64,000 nt of DNA from NCBI RefSeq assembly GCF_009617995.1, contig NZ_CP044129.1:2914001-2978000 (forward strand), read 5' to 3'. The stretch comes from Halomicrobium sp. LC1Hm. Lineage in GTDB: Archaea > Halobacteriota > Halobacteria > Halobacteriales > Haloarculaceae. The notes below the pieces were generated by a model. That model was not told the DNA's origin. It saw only the letters and a program-made list of their open reading frames with translations, and made no database searches. Both the position numbers and the translations under genes were made by a program. Positions 17,094-25,676 of the stretch are shown here, one piece after another; position 1 is the first letter of the stretch; every line of letters starts with the position of its first letter.

Positions 17094-18263
17094 ATGTCCG
17101 AGTCCTATCCCGACCCGCCGGTCGAGCCGGCGACGATCAGCCCCGAGACGCTGGCCGGACGGCTGGCCGACGGCGAGGGGGTTCGGTTGCTCGACGTGCG
17201 CGACCGCGACGAGTACGAGCGATGGCACATCGCCGGGCCGTCGGTGACGGCGACACAGCACTCGTTCGCGAAGGCCCTGCAGGCACAGGTCCGCGGGTCG
17301 GTCGACGAGCTGGCCGCACAGGTCGCGGGCGAGGGGCCGATCACCGTCGTCTGTGCCCGCGGGGAGGCGAGTGCCTACGTCGCCGGGCTGCTGACGGAGG
17401 CCGGCGTCGACGCGCACAACCTCGCGGGCGGGATGGACGGCTGGGCGCGCGTGTACGAGGCACACGAACTCGACGCGGACGAGGCGACGATCGTCCAGTA
17501 CCAGCGACCGGCCTCGGGCTGTCTGGGCTACCAGATCGTCGCGGACGGCGTGGCGGCCGTCGTCGATCCACTGCGCGCGTTCGCCGATCGGTACGCCGCG
17601 GATGCGACACGCCTGGACGCGACGATCGAGTACGTGATCGACACCCACGTCCACGCCGACCACGTCAGCGGCCTGCGGTCGGTCGCGGCAGCGACCGGCG
17701 GCGAGGCGCTGCTGCCCGCGAGAGCCCACGAGCGCGGCGTCGTCGACGACATCGGGACGCTGGCCGACGGCGAGACGCGCAGCCTGGGCGAGACGACGCT
17801 CCGGACGGTCGCGCTGCCGGGCCACACGACGGGGATGACCGGCATCGCGGTCGGGGGCGTACTGCTGACCGGCGACAGCCTCTTTCTGGAGAGCGTCGCC
17901 CGCCCCGACCTCGAAGCGAGCGACGACGCGGCGGCGTTCGCCCGAGAACTGTACGCGACGCTGACCGAACGGCTGGACGCGTTCGACGACGAGACCCTGA
18001 TCGCGCCGGGCCACGTCGGCGAGCGAACGGTCCGGAACGACGACGGCAGCTACGCGGCGACGCTGGGCCAGCTCCGAGAACGGCTGTGGGCCTTCGCGGT
18101 CGACGAGGCGACGTTCGTCGAGCGCGTCACGGAGAACGTCCCGGCGCGTCCGGCCAACGCCGAGGCCATCGTCGCAGCCAACCTCGGCCGACGGACGCCG
18201 AGCGACGACGACGCCTTCGAGTGGGAACTGGGGCCGAACAACTGCGCCGCGACGGCGGATTGA
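17094..18263 (+). CDS. Rhodanese - MBL-fold fusion (persulfide dioxygenase-like)
   Basis: The 389-aa protein has an N-terminal rhodanese domain (about 10-125: VRLLDVRDRDEYERWHIAGP, active-site loop CARGEAS). An MBL domain (about 130-389) has the metal motif THVHADHVSG, then LPGHTTGMTG and LLTGDSLF. MBL domains of this kind oxidise glutathione persulfide-like thiols (ETHE1 group), and the rhodanese supplies or accepts sulfur. Rhodanese before MBL is the less common order. The TATA at 17062-17070 gives a leaderless start. Confidence 0.88.
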   Translation: MSESYPDPPVEPATISPETLAGRLADGEGVRLLDVRDRDEYERWHIAGPSVTATQHSFAKALQAQVRGSVDELAAQVAGEGPITVVCARGEASAYVAGLLTEAGVDAHNLAGGMDGWARVYEAHELDADEATIVQYQRPASGCLGYQIVADGVAAVVDPLRAFADRYAADATRLDATIEYVIDTHVHADHVSGLRSVAAATGGEALLPARAHERGVVDDIGTLADGETRSLGETTLRTVALPGHTTGMTGIAVGGVLLTGDSLFLESVARPDLEASDDAAAFARELYATLTERLDAFDDETLIAPGHVGERTVRNDDGSYAATLGQLRERLWAFAVDEATFVERVTENVPARPANAEAIVAANLGRRTPSDDDAFEWELGPNNCAATAD

Positions 18264-18342
18264 ACGGGGTCGTCGTCGGTCCGTACCGGATCGATGGCAC
18301 GACGATGTGCGGCCCCGGGAAACGCCGACAATACCGTAGTAG

Positions 18343-18636
18343 CTACAGCGAGAAGCGACGCCGGATCGCGTCGACGAGAGACTCCTCGTCGGTCGGTTCG
18401 TGCTCGCCGACGACGCCCGACCGGGGCGAGAAGACCGTCCGCTCGCCGTCCCGTGTCACCTCGATGAGCGTGTCCGCCTTCAGTTCGGCGAGGGCGTCCT
18501 CCAGGTGGTCGATGTCGGCGTCGACCCGCGACCGGAGTTCGAAGACGGTCATCCCGTCCTCGGGGCGATCTGCGAGGGCATCCAGCACCGCGACCTGCGT
18601 GTCGGGACGGTCGCGGTACTCCGGTTTCGCTCTCAT
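18343..18636 (-). CDS. Small winged-helix protein (DUF6432-like)
   Basis: The 97-aa protein has a winged helix-turn-helix fold: VAVLDALADRPEDGMTVFEL, then RVDADIDHLEDALAELKADT and a wing with VTRDGERTVFSP. It resembles a haloarchaeal family called DUF6432 from memory. Start 18636 is the first ATG. It could be a DNA-binding regulator, but no target is evident. Confidence 0.7.
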   Translation of the reverse strand: MRAKPEYRDRPDTQVAVLDALADRPEDGMTVFELRSRVDADIDHLEDALAELKADTLIEVTRDGERTVFSPRSGVVGEHEPTDEESLVDAIRRRFSL

Positions 18637-18753
18637 ACCGGGAGATAGTCGTGGAACCCCCTTGTGTTTGTCCCCGAGCGAGAGAGGCCGGCGGGCAACT
18701 CGCAGTCGTCCCAAGCAGTAGGCTTATCACTCGGAGCGGGCCATGTCGTGACA

Positions 18754-19641
18754 ATGGGTCTCAAATGCTCCGTAATCGGACATGCGTACGGAGAAACGAC
18801 TGTCGAGCGCGACCGCGAAGAGCAGGGTAGCGAAGTCGTCATCACGATCCGAGAGGTCGAAACCTGCGAGCGGTGTGGCACCGAGCGCGTCGTCTCCGAG
18901 AACAAGGAGGTCACGGCGATCGAAACACCCGACGACGTCGAGACGACCGAAGAGACGGCGGCATCGGAACCAGAAGCGACGACGCCGGACACCGAAAGCG
19001 AGTCCGACGCGGCCGAAGAGAGCGAGCCGTCGGACGAGGAGCCCGACGACACCGAGGGCGTTCCGGCGGCGGGCGAAGAGCTGTCGGCCTCGGAGATCGT
19101 CGGCGGCGAGGAGACGCCGTCGACACCCGAGGCAGAGCCCGATACCGGCGCGGAGATCATCGACGCCGAATCCGACGAGCCGGTGTCCGAGGAGGGCGTC
19201 GACGAGGAGCTGGCCGACCCCACGGTCGACCCCGAGATCGACGAACAAGACGGCGACGAGCAGCTGGGCGGCGGAGCCCCCGCCGTCGACGACGAAGAGA
19301 TCGACGCGGACGACCCCGACGCCGACGACGCCATGATCATCGACGAGGACGACGACGATCCCGTCGAGCAGGGCGGCCGCCAGCCCGGCGAGTGGCCCGA
19401 AGAGCCCGACACGGGCGACGACGAGTGGCAGCCCGACACGATCGGGACGATCGACGAGGACGACGAAGAGCAGGCCACGGAGACGACGACGCTGACCGTC
19501 CCCGACGGCCAGTTCCGCTGTCCGGAGTGTGACTTTACGACGCTGGTCGAGTCCTCGTCGCTGCGGCGTGGCGACTTCTGTCCGGAGTGTCACCGCGGCA
19601 CACTCGTCCACGAGCCAGAAGACGAAACGCGAAAAGAGTAA
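18754..19641 (+). CDS. Highly acidic protein with terminal zinc ribbons (DUF7093-like)
   Basis: The 295-aa protein begins with MGLKCSVIGHAYG and a CERCGTERVV knuckle (about residues 36-45). A long Asp/Glu/Pro-rich, probably unfolded segment of about 200 residues follows. It ends with a CPECDFTTLV...CPECHRGTLV zinc ribbon (about 253-282). Zinc-binding ends joined by a charged linker suggest an adaptor or chaperone-like role, but none is known. TTATCA 28 bases before the ATG supports the start at 18754. Confidence 0.75.
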   Translation: MGLKCSVIGHAYGETTVERDREEQGSEVVITIREVETCERCGTERVVSENKEVTAIETPDDVETTEETAASEPEATTPDTESESDAAEESEPSDEEPDDTEGVPAAGEELSASEIVGGEETPSTPEAEPDTGAEIIDAESDEPVSEEGVDEELADPTVDPEIDEQDGDEQLGGGAPAVDDEEIDADDPDADDAMIIDEDDDDPVEQGGRQPGEWPEEPDTGDDEWQPDTIGTIDEDDEEQATETTTLTVPDGQFRCPECDFTTLVESSSLRRGDFCPECHRGTLVHEPEDETRKE

Positions 19642-19667
19642 GGCAGGGCCAGCACAAATCGACTTCT

Positions 19668-20060
19668 ATGCGAGAGTACAAGATGCGACGCGGCGAGCAC
19701 CTCGAAGATCGGGTTCCCGACATGGAGGCGTTCGTCGAGGACTACTTCGGCGAGATCACCGACACACAAGAGCGCAAGGGGAGCGACCTGCTGGTCGTCG
19801 ACGACCCGGACAATCCGGTCTTCGATCGCGTCGTCGCCGGCACCGTCGAGTACAGCGGCAAGAAAGACAAGCTCGCGCTCCACATCGACGAGCGCGACGC
19901 CGAGGACGTCATCGCCGAGGGCAACGCCGACGCGGCACAGGAGGCCGTCACGGCCAAGAACGACTTCCTCGAAGAGGCGACCGGGCGCGACGCCAAGGCC
20001 CGCCGAGACTCGATGAAACGCTCCGTCGAAGACGACGCCGAAAAGCCCGACAGCGTCTAA
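19668..20060 (+). CDS. Haloarchaeal conserved protein (DUF5611-like)
   Basis: The 130-aa protein starts MREYKMRRGEHLEDRVPDME. It has a strand-rich core (GEITDTQERKGSDLLVVDDP, VEYSGKKDKLALHIDE) and a helical acidic tail. It matches a conserved archaeal family without known function (DUF5611, from memory). It is 26 bases from the DUF7093-like gene and may share its transcript. The following gap 20061-20332 holds no gene I can support. Confidence 0.72.
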   Translation: MREYKMRRGEHLEDRVPDMEAFVEDYFGEITDTQERKGSDLLVVDDPDNPVFDRVVAGTVEYSGKKDKLALHIDERDAEDVIAEGNADAAQEAVTAKNDFLEEATGRDAKARRDSMKRSVEDDAEKPDSV

Positions 20061-20332
20061 GGAATCTTCTCAGCTCGTCGCACGCTATCGATCGATCGCG
20101 GACAGCCGCGCTACCCGTCAGGTTCAAGTAGTCCTATGACAAAGTGTACCATACGCCACGCCCGGAGGCGATCGAGAAGTATCCGGGTCACAGCGCACGG
20201 TGCGCGTGCGTGGCCGGCTGGCGCGGGTAGGGCCAGTCCGCCACGGCCCTGTCATAGTTTGGGGCGTCGCCCGTCGATCGGGGGACGCTCTTTCTCGTCG
20301 CTCGCGAGCCCCTGCCGTGGCCCGCGAGCAGA

Positions 20333-21100
20333 TCACTCGGTGAGCCCGTAGCCCCGTTTGAACAGCGCGAGGTCGACGGCGAGGACGGCAACGGCGGCCC
20401 CGGTGAGCACGAGTAGCGAGGTCGTGGGCTCGATCTCGGTGACGCCGATCATGCCGTACCGGACGCCGTTGACCATGTACACCATCGGGTTGAACAGCGA
20501 GACGGTCCGCCACAGCGGCGGCAACACCTCCAGCGAGTAGAAGACTGCGCCGAAGAACACCAGCGGCCGGAGGATGAACTGGTTCATCACCGTCAGGTAG
20601 TCGAAGTCGCTGGCCCACAGCCCGCCGATCACGCCGAGTCCGCCAAACAGCGTCGTGATGACCAGGACGAACGCAATCAGGTACAGCGGGTGAGCCACCG
20701 AGACCGACGTAAAGACCAGCCCGACGCCGACGATCAGCAGCGAGGTGACGATTCCCCGGAGGGCACTGGCCGAGACGTAGGCGGCGACGACGCTGCGATG
20801 GGACATCGGCGAAGTCGTGACGGCCTGGATGTACTCGTTCCAGCGGCCGTGGAAGATCGTGAACGACGCGTTCTCGAAGCTGTCCGAGATCGCGCCGAGG
20901 ACGACCAGGCCAGGCAAGACGAACTGGATGTAGCTGACGCCCGCGATCTCGCCGATCCGACTGCCGAGGATGACCCCGAAGACGGCGAAGTACAGCGTGT
21001 TCGTGATGATCGGCGGCAGGAAGGTGTTGTACGGCCGCCTGACGAAGCGCAGCACCTCCCGACGCACGAGCGTCAGGAGTTGCGTGGCGGTTCGGTTCAC
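20333..21100 (-). CDS. ABC-2 type exporter permease
   Basis: The 255-aa protein has six predicted membrane helices. The ABC-2 permease motif lies in the second half (GGLWASDFDYLTVMNQFIL, then a PLVFFGAVFYSLEVLPP signature). It probably forms the channel of an exporter with the ATPase encoded just upstream. The start is GTG at 21100 overlapping the ATPase stop (GTGA), which indicates translational coupling. It is similar in type to daunorubicin-resistance DrrB. Confidence 0.88.
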   Translation of the reverse strand: MNRTATQLLTLVRREVLRFVRRPYNTFLPPIITNTLYFAVFGVILGSRIGEIAGVSYIQFVLPGLVVLGAISDSFENASFTIFHGRWNEYIQAVTTSPMSHRSVVAAYVSASALRGIVTSLLIVGVGLVFTSVSVAHPLYLIAFVLVITTLFGGLGVIGGLWASDFDYLTVMNQFILRPLVFFGAVFYSLEVLPPLWRTVSLFNPMVYMVNGVRYGMIGVTEIEPTTSLLVLTGAAVAVLAVDLALFKRGYGLTE

Positions 21101-22056
21101 GCGTCGACCTCCATCTCGACCTCGGTGTCGCCGCCGTGGTCCGCTCGCGTCATGTCGACGAACACCTCTTCGAGGGAGGCCCGGCGCACGTCGAGCGACG
21201 TGACGGTGTGGCCCGCCCCTTCCAGTTCGCGCATGATCGCCGGGGCGAGAGAGCTCCCGCCGGCCGCGGAGACGAGCAGCGTCTCGTCTTCCATGCGGGC
21301 GTCTCGCGCGCCCTCGACAGAGAGGGAGGGGGCGGTCGCGGGCGGCGATTCGAGGCCGATCTCGACCGTGTCGGTGCCCCGTTCCATCAGCTCGTCGGGG
21401 GTCGCGACCTCGACCTTCCGGCCGTCGTCGACGATCGCCACCCGGTCACAGAGGCGCTCGGCCTCCTCGATGTAGTGGGTCGTCAGCAGGATCGTCGTGC
21501 CGCCGTCGTTCATGCGGTTGATGATCTCCCAGAGGTCGTGGCGCAGCTGTACGTCGACGCCCGCCGTCGGCTCGTCGAGGATCAGCAGGTCTGGGTCCGA
21601 CACCAGCGCGCGGGCGAGCATGAACCGCCGTTTCATCCCGCCGGAGAGCCAGTCGAAGCGAGTGTCGCGTTTGTCCCAGATGCCGACGGTCTTCAGGGCG
21701 TCCTCGGCCCGTTCCTCGGCCTCGGCCTCGGAGACGCCGTGGTAGCCAGCCTTGTGTTCGAGGACCTCGTGGATGGGGAAGAAGCGGTCGACGTTGTACT
21801 CCTGGGGCGCGAGCCCGATGGCGTCGCGTGCCTCGCGGTAGTCGTCCTCGACGTCGTGGCCGAAGACCGTCGCCTCGCCGCCGTCGGCGTCGACCAGTCC
21901 GACGAGCGTGTTGATGAACGTCGTCTTCCCGGCACCGTTCGGTCCGAGCAGGCCGAAGAACTCGCCGGACTCGACCGTCAGCGAGAGGCCGTCCAGCGCC
22001 TGCACGTCACCGTAGCGTTTCGTCAACTCGCGGGTGCGAATTGCGGGTGCAGTCAT
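21097..22056 (-). CDS. ABC exporter ATP-binding protein (DrrA-like)
   Basis: The 319-aa protein has Walker A GPNGAGKTT, Q-loop APQEYNVD, signature LSGGMKRR, Walker B LLILDEPTAGVD and H-loop TTHYIEEAE. A C-terminal extension of about 80 residues is typical of DrrA-type drug or lipid exporters. ATG 22056 was chosen over the GTG nine bases upstream. It forms an operon with the permease that follows. Confidence 0.9.
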   Translation of the reverse strand: MTAPAIRTRELTKRYGDVQALDGLSLTVESGEFFGLLGPNGAGKTTFINTLVGLVDADGGEATVFGHDVEDDYREARDAIGLAPQEYNVDRFFPIHEVLEHKAGYHGVSEAEAEERAEDALKTVGIWDKRDTRFDWLSGGMKRRFMLARALVSDPDLLILDEPTAGVDVQLRHDLWEIINRMNDGGTTILLTTHYIEEAERLCDRVAIVDDGRKVEVATPDELMERGTDTVEIGLESPPATAPSLSVEGARDARMEDETLLVSAAGGSSLAPAIMRELEGAGHTVTSLDVRRASLEEVFVDMTRADHGGDTEVEMEVDA

Positions 22057-22149
22057 TACCCTCACCAGTCGTTCGAGGCGGTTAAGGGGCGTGAAACGAT
22101 CGGTAGCGTAGATCGTACGCGACAGAACGACGGCGAAAGGAAGAGCGAG

Positions 22150-22506
22150 TTACTGGCCGAGACGTTCGCGGCTGATCCCGACGCCGGCCGGCGTGATGAT
22201 GAGCTGGTCGTCGTCTTTCTGGACGATGTCGCCCCCGACCTCGTTGACGACCCGTTTGAGTTCGTCGGTGATGTGTTCCATCGTGCGGTCCTGCGTGCTG
22301 TGGCGCGTGATGTCGGCCACGACGATGTCACCGTCGTAGACGGCGTCTTTGATCTCGACGACGTCCTGTTTCTCGCCGATGCGTGCGATTCGGACCTGTC
22401 GGTCGACCTCGACCGCGTCGTCGAGGTCGTCGGCAGACAGTTCGACGTAGTCCTCGGTGGCCCGCGAAGAGCCCGACTCGCCCAGTATCTTGCTCATCAG
22501 TCCCAT
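22150..22506 (-). CDS. sepF: Cell division protein SepF
   Basis: The 118-aa protein begins with a short amphipathic membrane-targeting helix (MGLMSKILGE). A linker with EDYVELSADDLDD follows, then the SepF core: IARIGEKQDVVEIKDAVYDG, DIVVADITRH, MEHITDELKRVVNEVGGDI. Archaeal SepF anchors FtsZ2 to the membrane and is essential in Haloferax. ATG 22506 avoids an odd GTG start two codons upstream. The gene is single, opposite in direction to the transposase-side genes only by position, with no obvious operon partner. Confidence 0.9.
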   Translation of the reverse strand: MGLMSKILGESGSSRATEDYVELSADDLDDAVEVDRQVRIARIGEKQDVVEIKDAVYDGDIVVADITRHSTQDRTMEHITDELKRVVNEVGGDIVQKDDDQLIITPAGVGISRERLGQ

Positions 22507-22573
22507 ACCCACTGTGGGGGTCGCCGGTGGTTTAGGCTTTACGTCAGACGGAACGACTCGGCCACCGAGATAT

Positions 22574-22818
22574 GGTAGTGTTCAGGTCAGCTGATTCGAT
22601 GCGAAGCTGAATGATCTGAGCCAGTCGTCAGCTGTGTCTGGATCGACGTGGCTAAAACAGTTTGAGAGCGAAGAGGTTCGTCTTTTCACTTCTCGAAAGA
22701 CACGTTCGACGCGATTCCGATTCCCATGCTCTTGGTATTTGAAGTCGAGACCGTGACGTGAACACGCGTCTTTCAACGGAGTCGCACCATCGGCGAGAAG
22801 CACGGCGTAGCACAGTCG
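22574..22818 (-). pseudogene. Remnant of an IS6-family transposase (C-terminal part)
   Basis: The frame encodes about 78 residues that match the end of haloarchaeal IS6-type transposases: LLADGATPLKDAC with the second catalytic Asp, HGNRNRVERVFREVKRRTSS with the final Glu, and a NCFSHVDPDTADDWLRSF tail. The N-terminal two thirds, including the first catalytic Asp, is absent. GGTAGTGTTCAGGTCAG at 22574-22590 may be the surviving terminal repeat. No matching opposite end was found, so the element is dead. Confidence 0.8.
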
Positions 22819-22928
22819 TGTGATGGATTGCTGCCGGACCGGGATTCAAACCAACGTCGAGCACGGCGCTGGGAGGGCGAGACGAACCCCATCGGTGACC
22901 GTGGTCCGTGGTACACCGACCCTCGGAA

Positions 22929-22938
22929 GTATTATCCG
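22929..22938 (+). promoter_or_regulatory. TATA box of the cold-shock gene
   Basis: GTATTATCCG lies about 30 bases before the ATG at 22964, giving a leaderless or very short-leader transcript. Confidence 0.5.
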
Positions 22939-22963
22939 TCCCCCTCTCATGCGTACAATCGCA

Positions 22964-23158
22964 ATGGCAACCGGTACTGTTGATTTCTTCAACGACACGG
23001 GCGGTTACGGCTTTATCGAAACTGAGGACGCTGACGACGACGTGTTCTTCCACATGGAAGACGTGGGCGGCCCGGACCTCGAGGAAGGCCAGGAGATCGA
23101 ATTCGACATCGAACAGGCCGACAAAGGCCCCCGCGCGACGAACGTCACCCGACTGTAA
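22964..23158 (+). CDS. cspA: Cold-shock protein (CspA family)
   Basis: The 64-aa single OB-fold protein has both RNA-binding motifs: RNP1-like GGYGFIETED and RNP2-like DVFFHMEDV. It binds single-stranded RNA or DNA and melts secondary structure. It is the size of haloarchaeal CspA. An in-frame ATG lies five codons upstream (22949), but the TATA position favours 22964. The IS6 remnant lies just upstream, but the promoter appears intact. Confidence 0.92.
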   Translation: MATGTVDFFNDTGGYGFIETEDADDDVFFHMEDVGGPDLEEGQEIEFDIEQADKGPRATNVTRL

Positions 23159-23328
23159 GTCGGTCGCTTTCGTCAGCGGTCTCGGAGTGCGCGCTCGGCC
23201 GTAATCGCCGTTCTGCGTCTCTCCGGCAATTTTCGTTTCTATGAACCGGCCAGCGACGCCGAAGCCGTTCGGTGTCTCACGTCCGGTTCGCCAGTGGACT
23301 TAACAGCGCGTCGTGAGATCGTTCGAAC

Positions 23329-24018
23329 ATGTCCGAACACGTCCGCGCGAGACTACTGGCGGGAAACCGGGCCCACGTCGAGAGCCGGCCGGCGGGCTAC
23401 TTCGACGAAGTCCAGGAGGAACAACACCCGGCCGCCGTCTCGATCTGCTGTGCCGACTCGCGGGTCTCACAGGAGGGGATGTTCGACATCGACGGCCCCG
23501 GCTGGCTCTTTACGCCGAGCAACATCGGCAACCAGGCGTGGGACGTCGTCGACGGCCAGAAGGTCGTCAACGGCAATCTCCTGTATCCGATCGAGTACAC
23601 CGGCACGAGGACGATCGCGGTCGTCGGCCACACCGGCTGTGGAGCGGTGACGGCGGCCTACCACGCTGGCACGGGATCGAGTCACAGCCACCCCAGCGGG
23701 ATCGCGAAGTGGATCGACACGCTGGGTTCGGTCGTCGCGGACGGTCTGGAGGCCGTCGACACGGACGCCGACGAGGCGACCGTCGTCAACCGACTCGTCG
23801 AGTACAACGTCGACCGACAGGTCGCCTTCCTCCAAGAGGCCGAGGCGATCCCAGACGACGTGTCGGTGTACGGGTTCGTCTACGACCTCCACGGCGCGTA
23901 CGACGGCCCGCGCGGGCGGACGTACCTCGTCAACGACGACGGCGAGACCGATCCGAAGGCAGTGCGGGCAGCGCTCGACGAGGGAGACGAGGAGTACGCA
24001 CAGCGGCTCACTTCGTAG
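23329..24018 (+). CDS. Beta-class carbonic anhydrase
   Basis: The 229-aa protein has the zinc-binding pattern of beta carbonic anhydrases: C-x-D-x-R in SICCADSRVSQ (about residue 41) and H-x2-C in VVGHTGCGAV (about residue 100). It interconverts CO2 and bicarbonate. The insertion between the motifs and the C-terminal VYGFVYDLHGAYDG helix fit the family. It overlaps the convergent GT87 gene by 11 bases. Confidence 0.88.
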   Translation: MSEHVRARLLAGNRAHVESRPAGYFDEVQEEQHPAAVSICCADSRVSQEGMFDIDGPGWLFTPSNIGNQAWDVVDGQKVVNGNLLYPIEYTGTRTIAVVGHTGCGAVTAAYHAGTGSSHSHPSGIAKWIDTLGSVVADGLEAVDTDADEATVVNRLVEYNVDRQVAFLQEAEAIPDDVSVYGFVYDLHGAYDGPRGRTYLVNDDGETDPKAVRAALDEGDEEYAQRLTS

Positions 24019-25270
24019 TCGGGCGCTCTGTCGTCTCGGCCGCGTCGGACCCGCGAGCGGCGTGTTCGTGGTGCCAGTACACGCAGCCGGCAAAGAGGAG
24101 GACGACGCCGACGAGGGGCGGCTGGGCGATCGAGAACAGCGCGCGTGCCGTGGCCTCTAGCGTCGCGGCGGTCTCGGCCGGGAGCGGTGCGACGACCAGC
24201 AACTGCTCGACTGACGGGTACGAGATGATCGCGGAGAGGCCGAGCGTCCCGGCGAGAAAGAGCCTGCGGACCCGCCCCGGCTGCAGGCGATAGAGGACGA
24301 CCAGCAGCGGGTAGTACAGCAGCGAGTAGTAGAACGGCTCCAGTGGCAGGTACGCGAGCGCGGCCAGCAGCGTCGCGAGGAGCCCGACCAGCCGTCCGAC
24401 CTCGGTCCGCAGGTCGCGAAGCGACGCCAGCACGACCGGGACCAACAGCACCAGCGCGACGGCAGCGAGCGCGTCGGGAGACAGATCCGGAGCGAGTGCA
24501 GCCAGCGGCCGCCGAATCGTCACGAACATCGCCGACGGATCGAGGCCACCGGAGAAGGCTTCTGCCTGCCGCTCGCCGGGGACGACTTCGGTAAAGAAGG
24601 TCCGCGTCGGCCCGACGCCGAACACGACCAGCCCGGCCGCGATCGTCCCGAGTCCGGTCGCGACCGCAGCGCCGACGGCACGCCAGGACCGCTGGGCCAG
24701 GAGCCAGAGCCCGACCACGGCCGGGAACAGCTTCACCGCCCCGGCCAGCGCGAAGGCCCCGCCGGCACGCAGCTCACGGCCACCCGCCAGCAGTCGCGCG
24801 CCGACGGCGATCGCCAGGGCCAACTGGAGGTTCACCTGTCCCATCACCAGCACCGGCACCGAGTGGATCGAGCCGAGGACGACTCCACCCACGAGCAGGC
24901 GGTCCCGCCGAGCCAGCGCGACACCGGCATCCTCGATGGCGCGGACGATCACCACCGCGAGGACGGCCGCCGTCACGAGATTGCACGCGGTCTGGAGCAG
25001 GTACGCACCCAGCGGGCTCCCGGTCAGGACGTGCGGGACGAACGCCAGCAACACCAGCGGCGGATAGATGTAGTGAAAGGTCGGGTGAGAGGGGGGCGTC
25101 ACGGCGTAGGGGTCCCCGCCGGCCAGCAGCGTCGTGCCGGCGTGATAGTACACGTCGGTGGCGACCGCCACCTGTGCGGGGCGAAGCAGCGGCACGGCGA
25201 GCAAGTAGACCAGTCCCGCGACGATCGTGACCGCCAGCGTCGCCCGTACCGCTCTTCGGTCGTCGGTCAC
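24008..25270 (-). CDS. GT87-family polyprenyl-phosphate mannosyltransferase-like membrane protein
   Basis: The 420-aa protein has about ten predicted membrane helices. It carries features of GT-C glycosyltransferases of family 87: an acidic residue in the first outside loop (VATDVYYHAGTTLLAGGDPY) and the segment HYIYPPLVLLAFVPH. These enzymes transfer mannose from a lipid carrier to a surface glycan. The start is GTG at 25270, overlapping the stop of the 60-aa gene before it (GTGA). Confidence 0.8.
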   Translation of the reverse strand: MTDDRRAVRATLAVTIVAGLVYLLAVPLLRPAQVAVATDVYYHAGTTLLAGGDPYAVTPPSHPTFHYIYPPLVLLAFVPHVLTGSPLGAYLLQTACNLVTAAVLAVVIVRAIEDAGVALARRDRLLVGGVVLGSIHSVPVLVMGQVNLQLALAIAVGARLLAGGRELRAGGAFALAGAVKLFPAVVGLWLLAQRSWRAVGAAVATGLGTIAAGLVVFGVGPTRTFFTEVVPGERQAEAFSGGLDPSAMFVTIRRPLAALAPDLSPDALAAVALVLLVPVVLASLRDLRTEVGRLVGLLATLLAALAYLPLEPFYYSLLYYPLLVVLYRLQPGRVRRLFLAGTLGLSAIISYPSVEQLLVVAPLPAETAATLEATARALFSIAQPPLVGVVLLFAGCVYWHHEHAARGSDAAETTERPTTK

Positions 25271-25449
25271 TGTGAGTTCTTCGTGAGTTCCGTCAGCGGA
25301 ACGAGTCGGTGTTCGACCGTCGGCTTCGTGTACCCCGCCGACTCCTCGGTGACGCCCGCGGTGTACACCTCGACTTTCTGCTGAAGCACGTGGGGCTCAC
25401 CCTGCTTGTTCTTGATGATGTCGACCGATTGCCACGCTTCGTCTTCCAT
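25267..25449 (-). CDS. Small 60-aa protein coupled to the GT87 gene
   Basis: The acidic soluble protein starts MEDEAWQSVDIIKNKQGEPH and has alternating strand-like segments. Its stop overlaps the GTG start of the glycosyltransferase, so it is probably translated together with it. I do not recognise the family. No signal peptide or cysteines are present. Confidence 0.55.
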   Translation of the reverse strand: MEDEAWQSVDIIKNKQGEPHVLQQKVEVYTAGVTEESAGYTKPTVEHRLVPLTELTKNSQ

Positions 25450-25507
25450 GCCCGTTCTGAGAGTGGCGACCCCCCTCATACTTGCGGTGGTCACCATCCC
25501 CGACCGA

Positions 25508-25606
25508 TCAACGAGTCGGTTCCCAGCGCCAGACGATCGCGACCAGGACCACCACGCCGACGACGGGACTGACGCCTCCGTCACCCCGACCACCCACGGT
25601 CGTCAT
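25508..25606 (-). CDS. 32-aa micro-ORF with a type IV pilin N-terminus
   Basis: The ORF encodes GDGGVSPVVGVVVLVAIVW after a 7-residue start. The G-V-S-P-V-V-G pattern followed by a hydrophobic helix is the processing site and H-domain of haloarchaeal pilins and pilin-like proteins (cut by the prepilin peptidase PibD). The ORF then stops after WRWEPTR, so no pilin body is present. It may be a real single-helix microprotein or the surviving start of a broken pilin gene. It lies 70 bases after the stop of the GST-like gene and 60 bases before the small gene of the GT87 operon. Confidence 0.45.
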   Translation of the reverse strand: MTTVGGRGDGGVSPVVGVVVLVAIVWRWEPTR

Positions 25607-25676
25607 CGTTCCGTCCGTCGGCCTCGAACGCGTTCAACCATCGTTCGAGATCGAACGGTGAGACGGTCAGTCGCGG

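Noticed and set aside
20136-20351. 71-codon ORF before the ABC permease end
   Set aside because: Arg/Ser/Pro-rich translation, no promoter spacing and no family resemblance. A second short frame starting at a GTG there (YHTPRPEAIEKYPGH) was also too weak to report.
22843-22870. tRNA-like GGATTCAAACC sequence near the transposase remnant
   Set aside because: No acceptor or anticodon stem can be formed around it.
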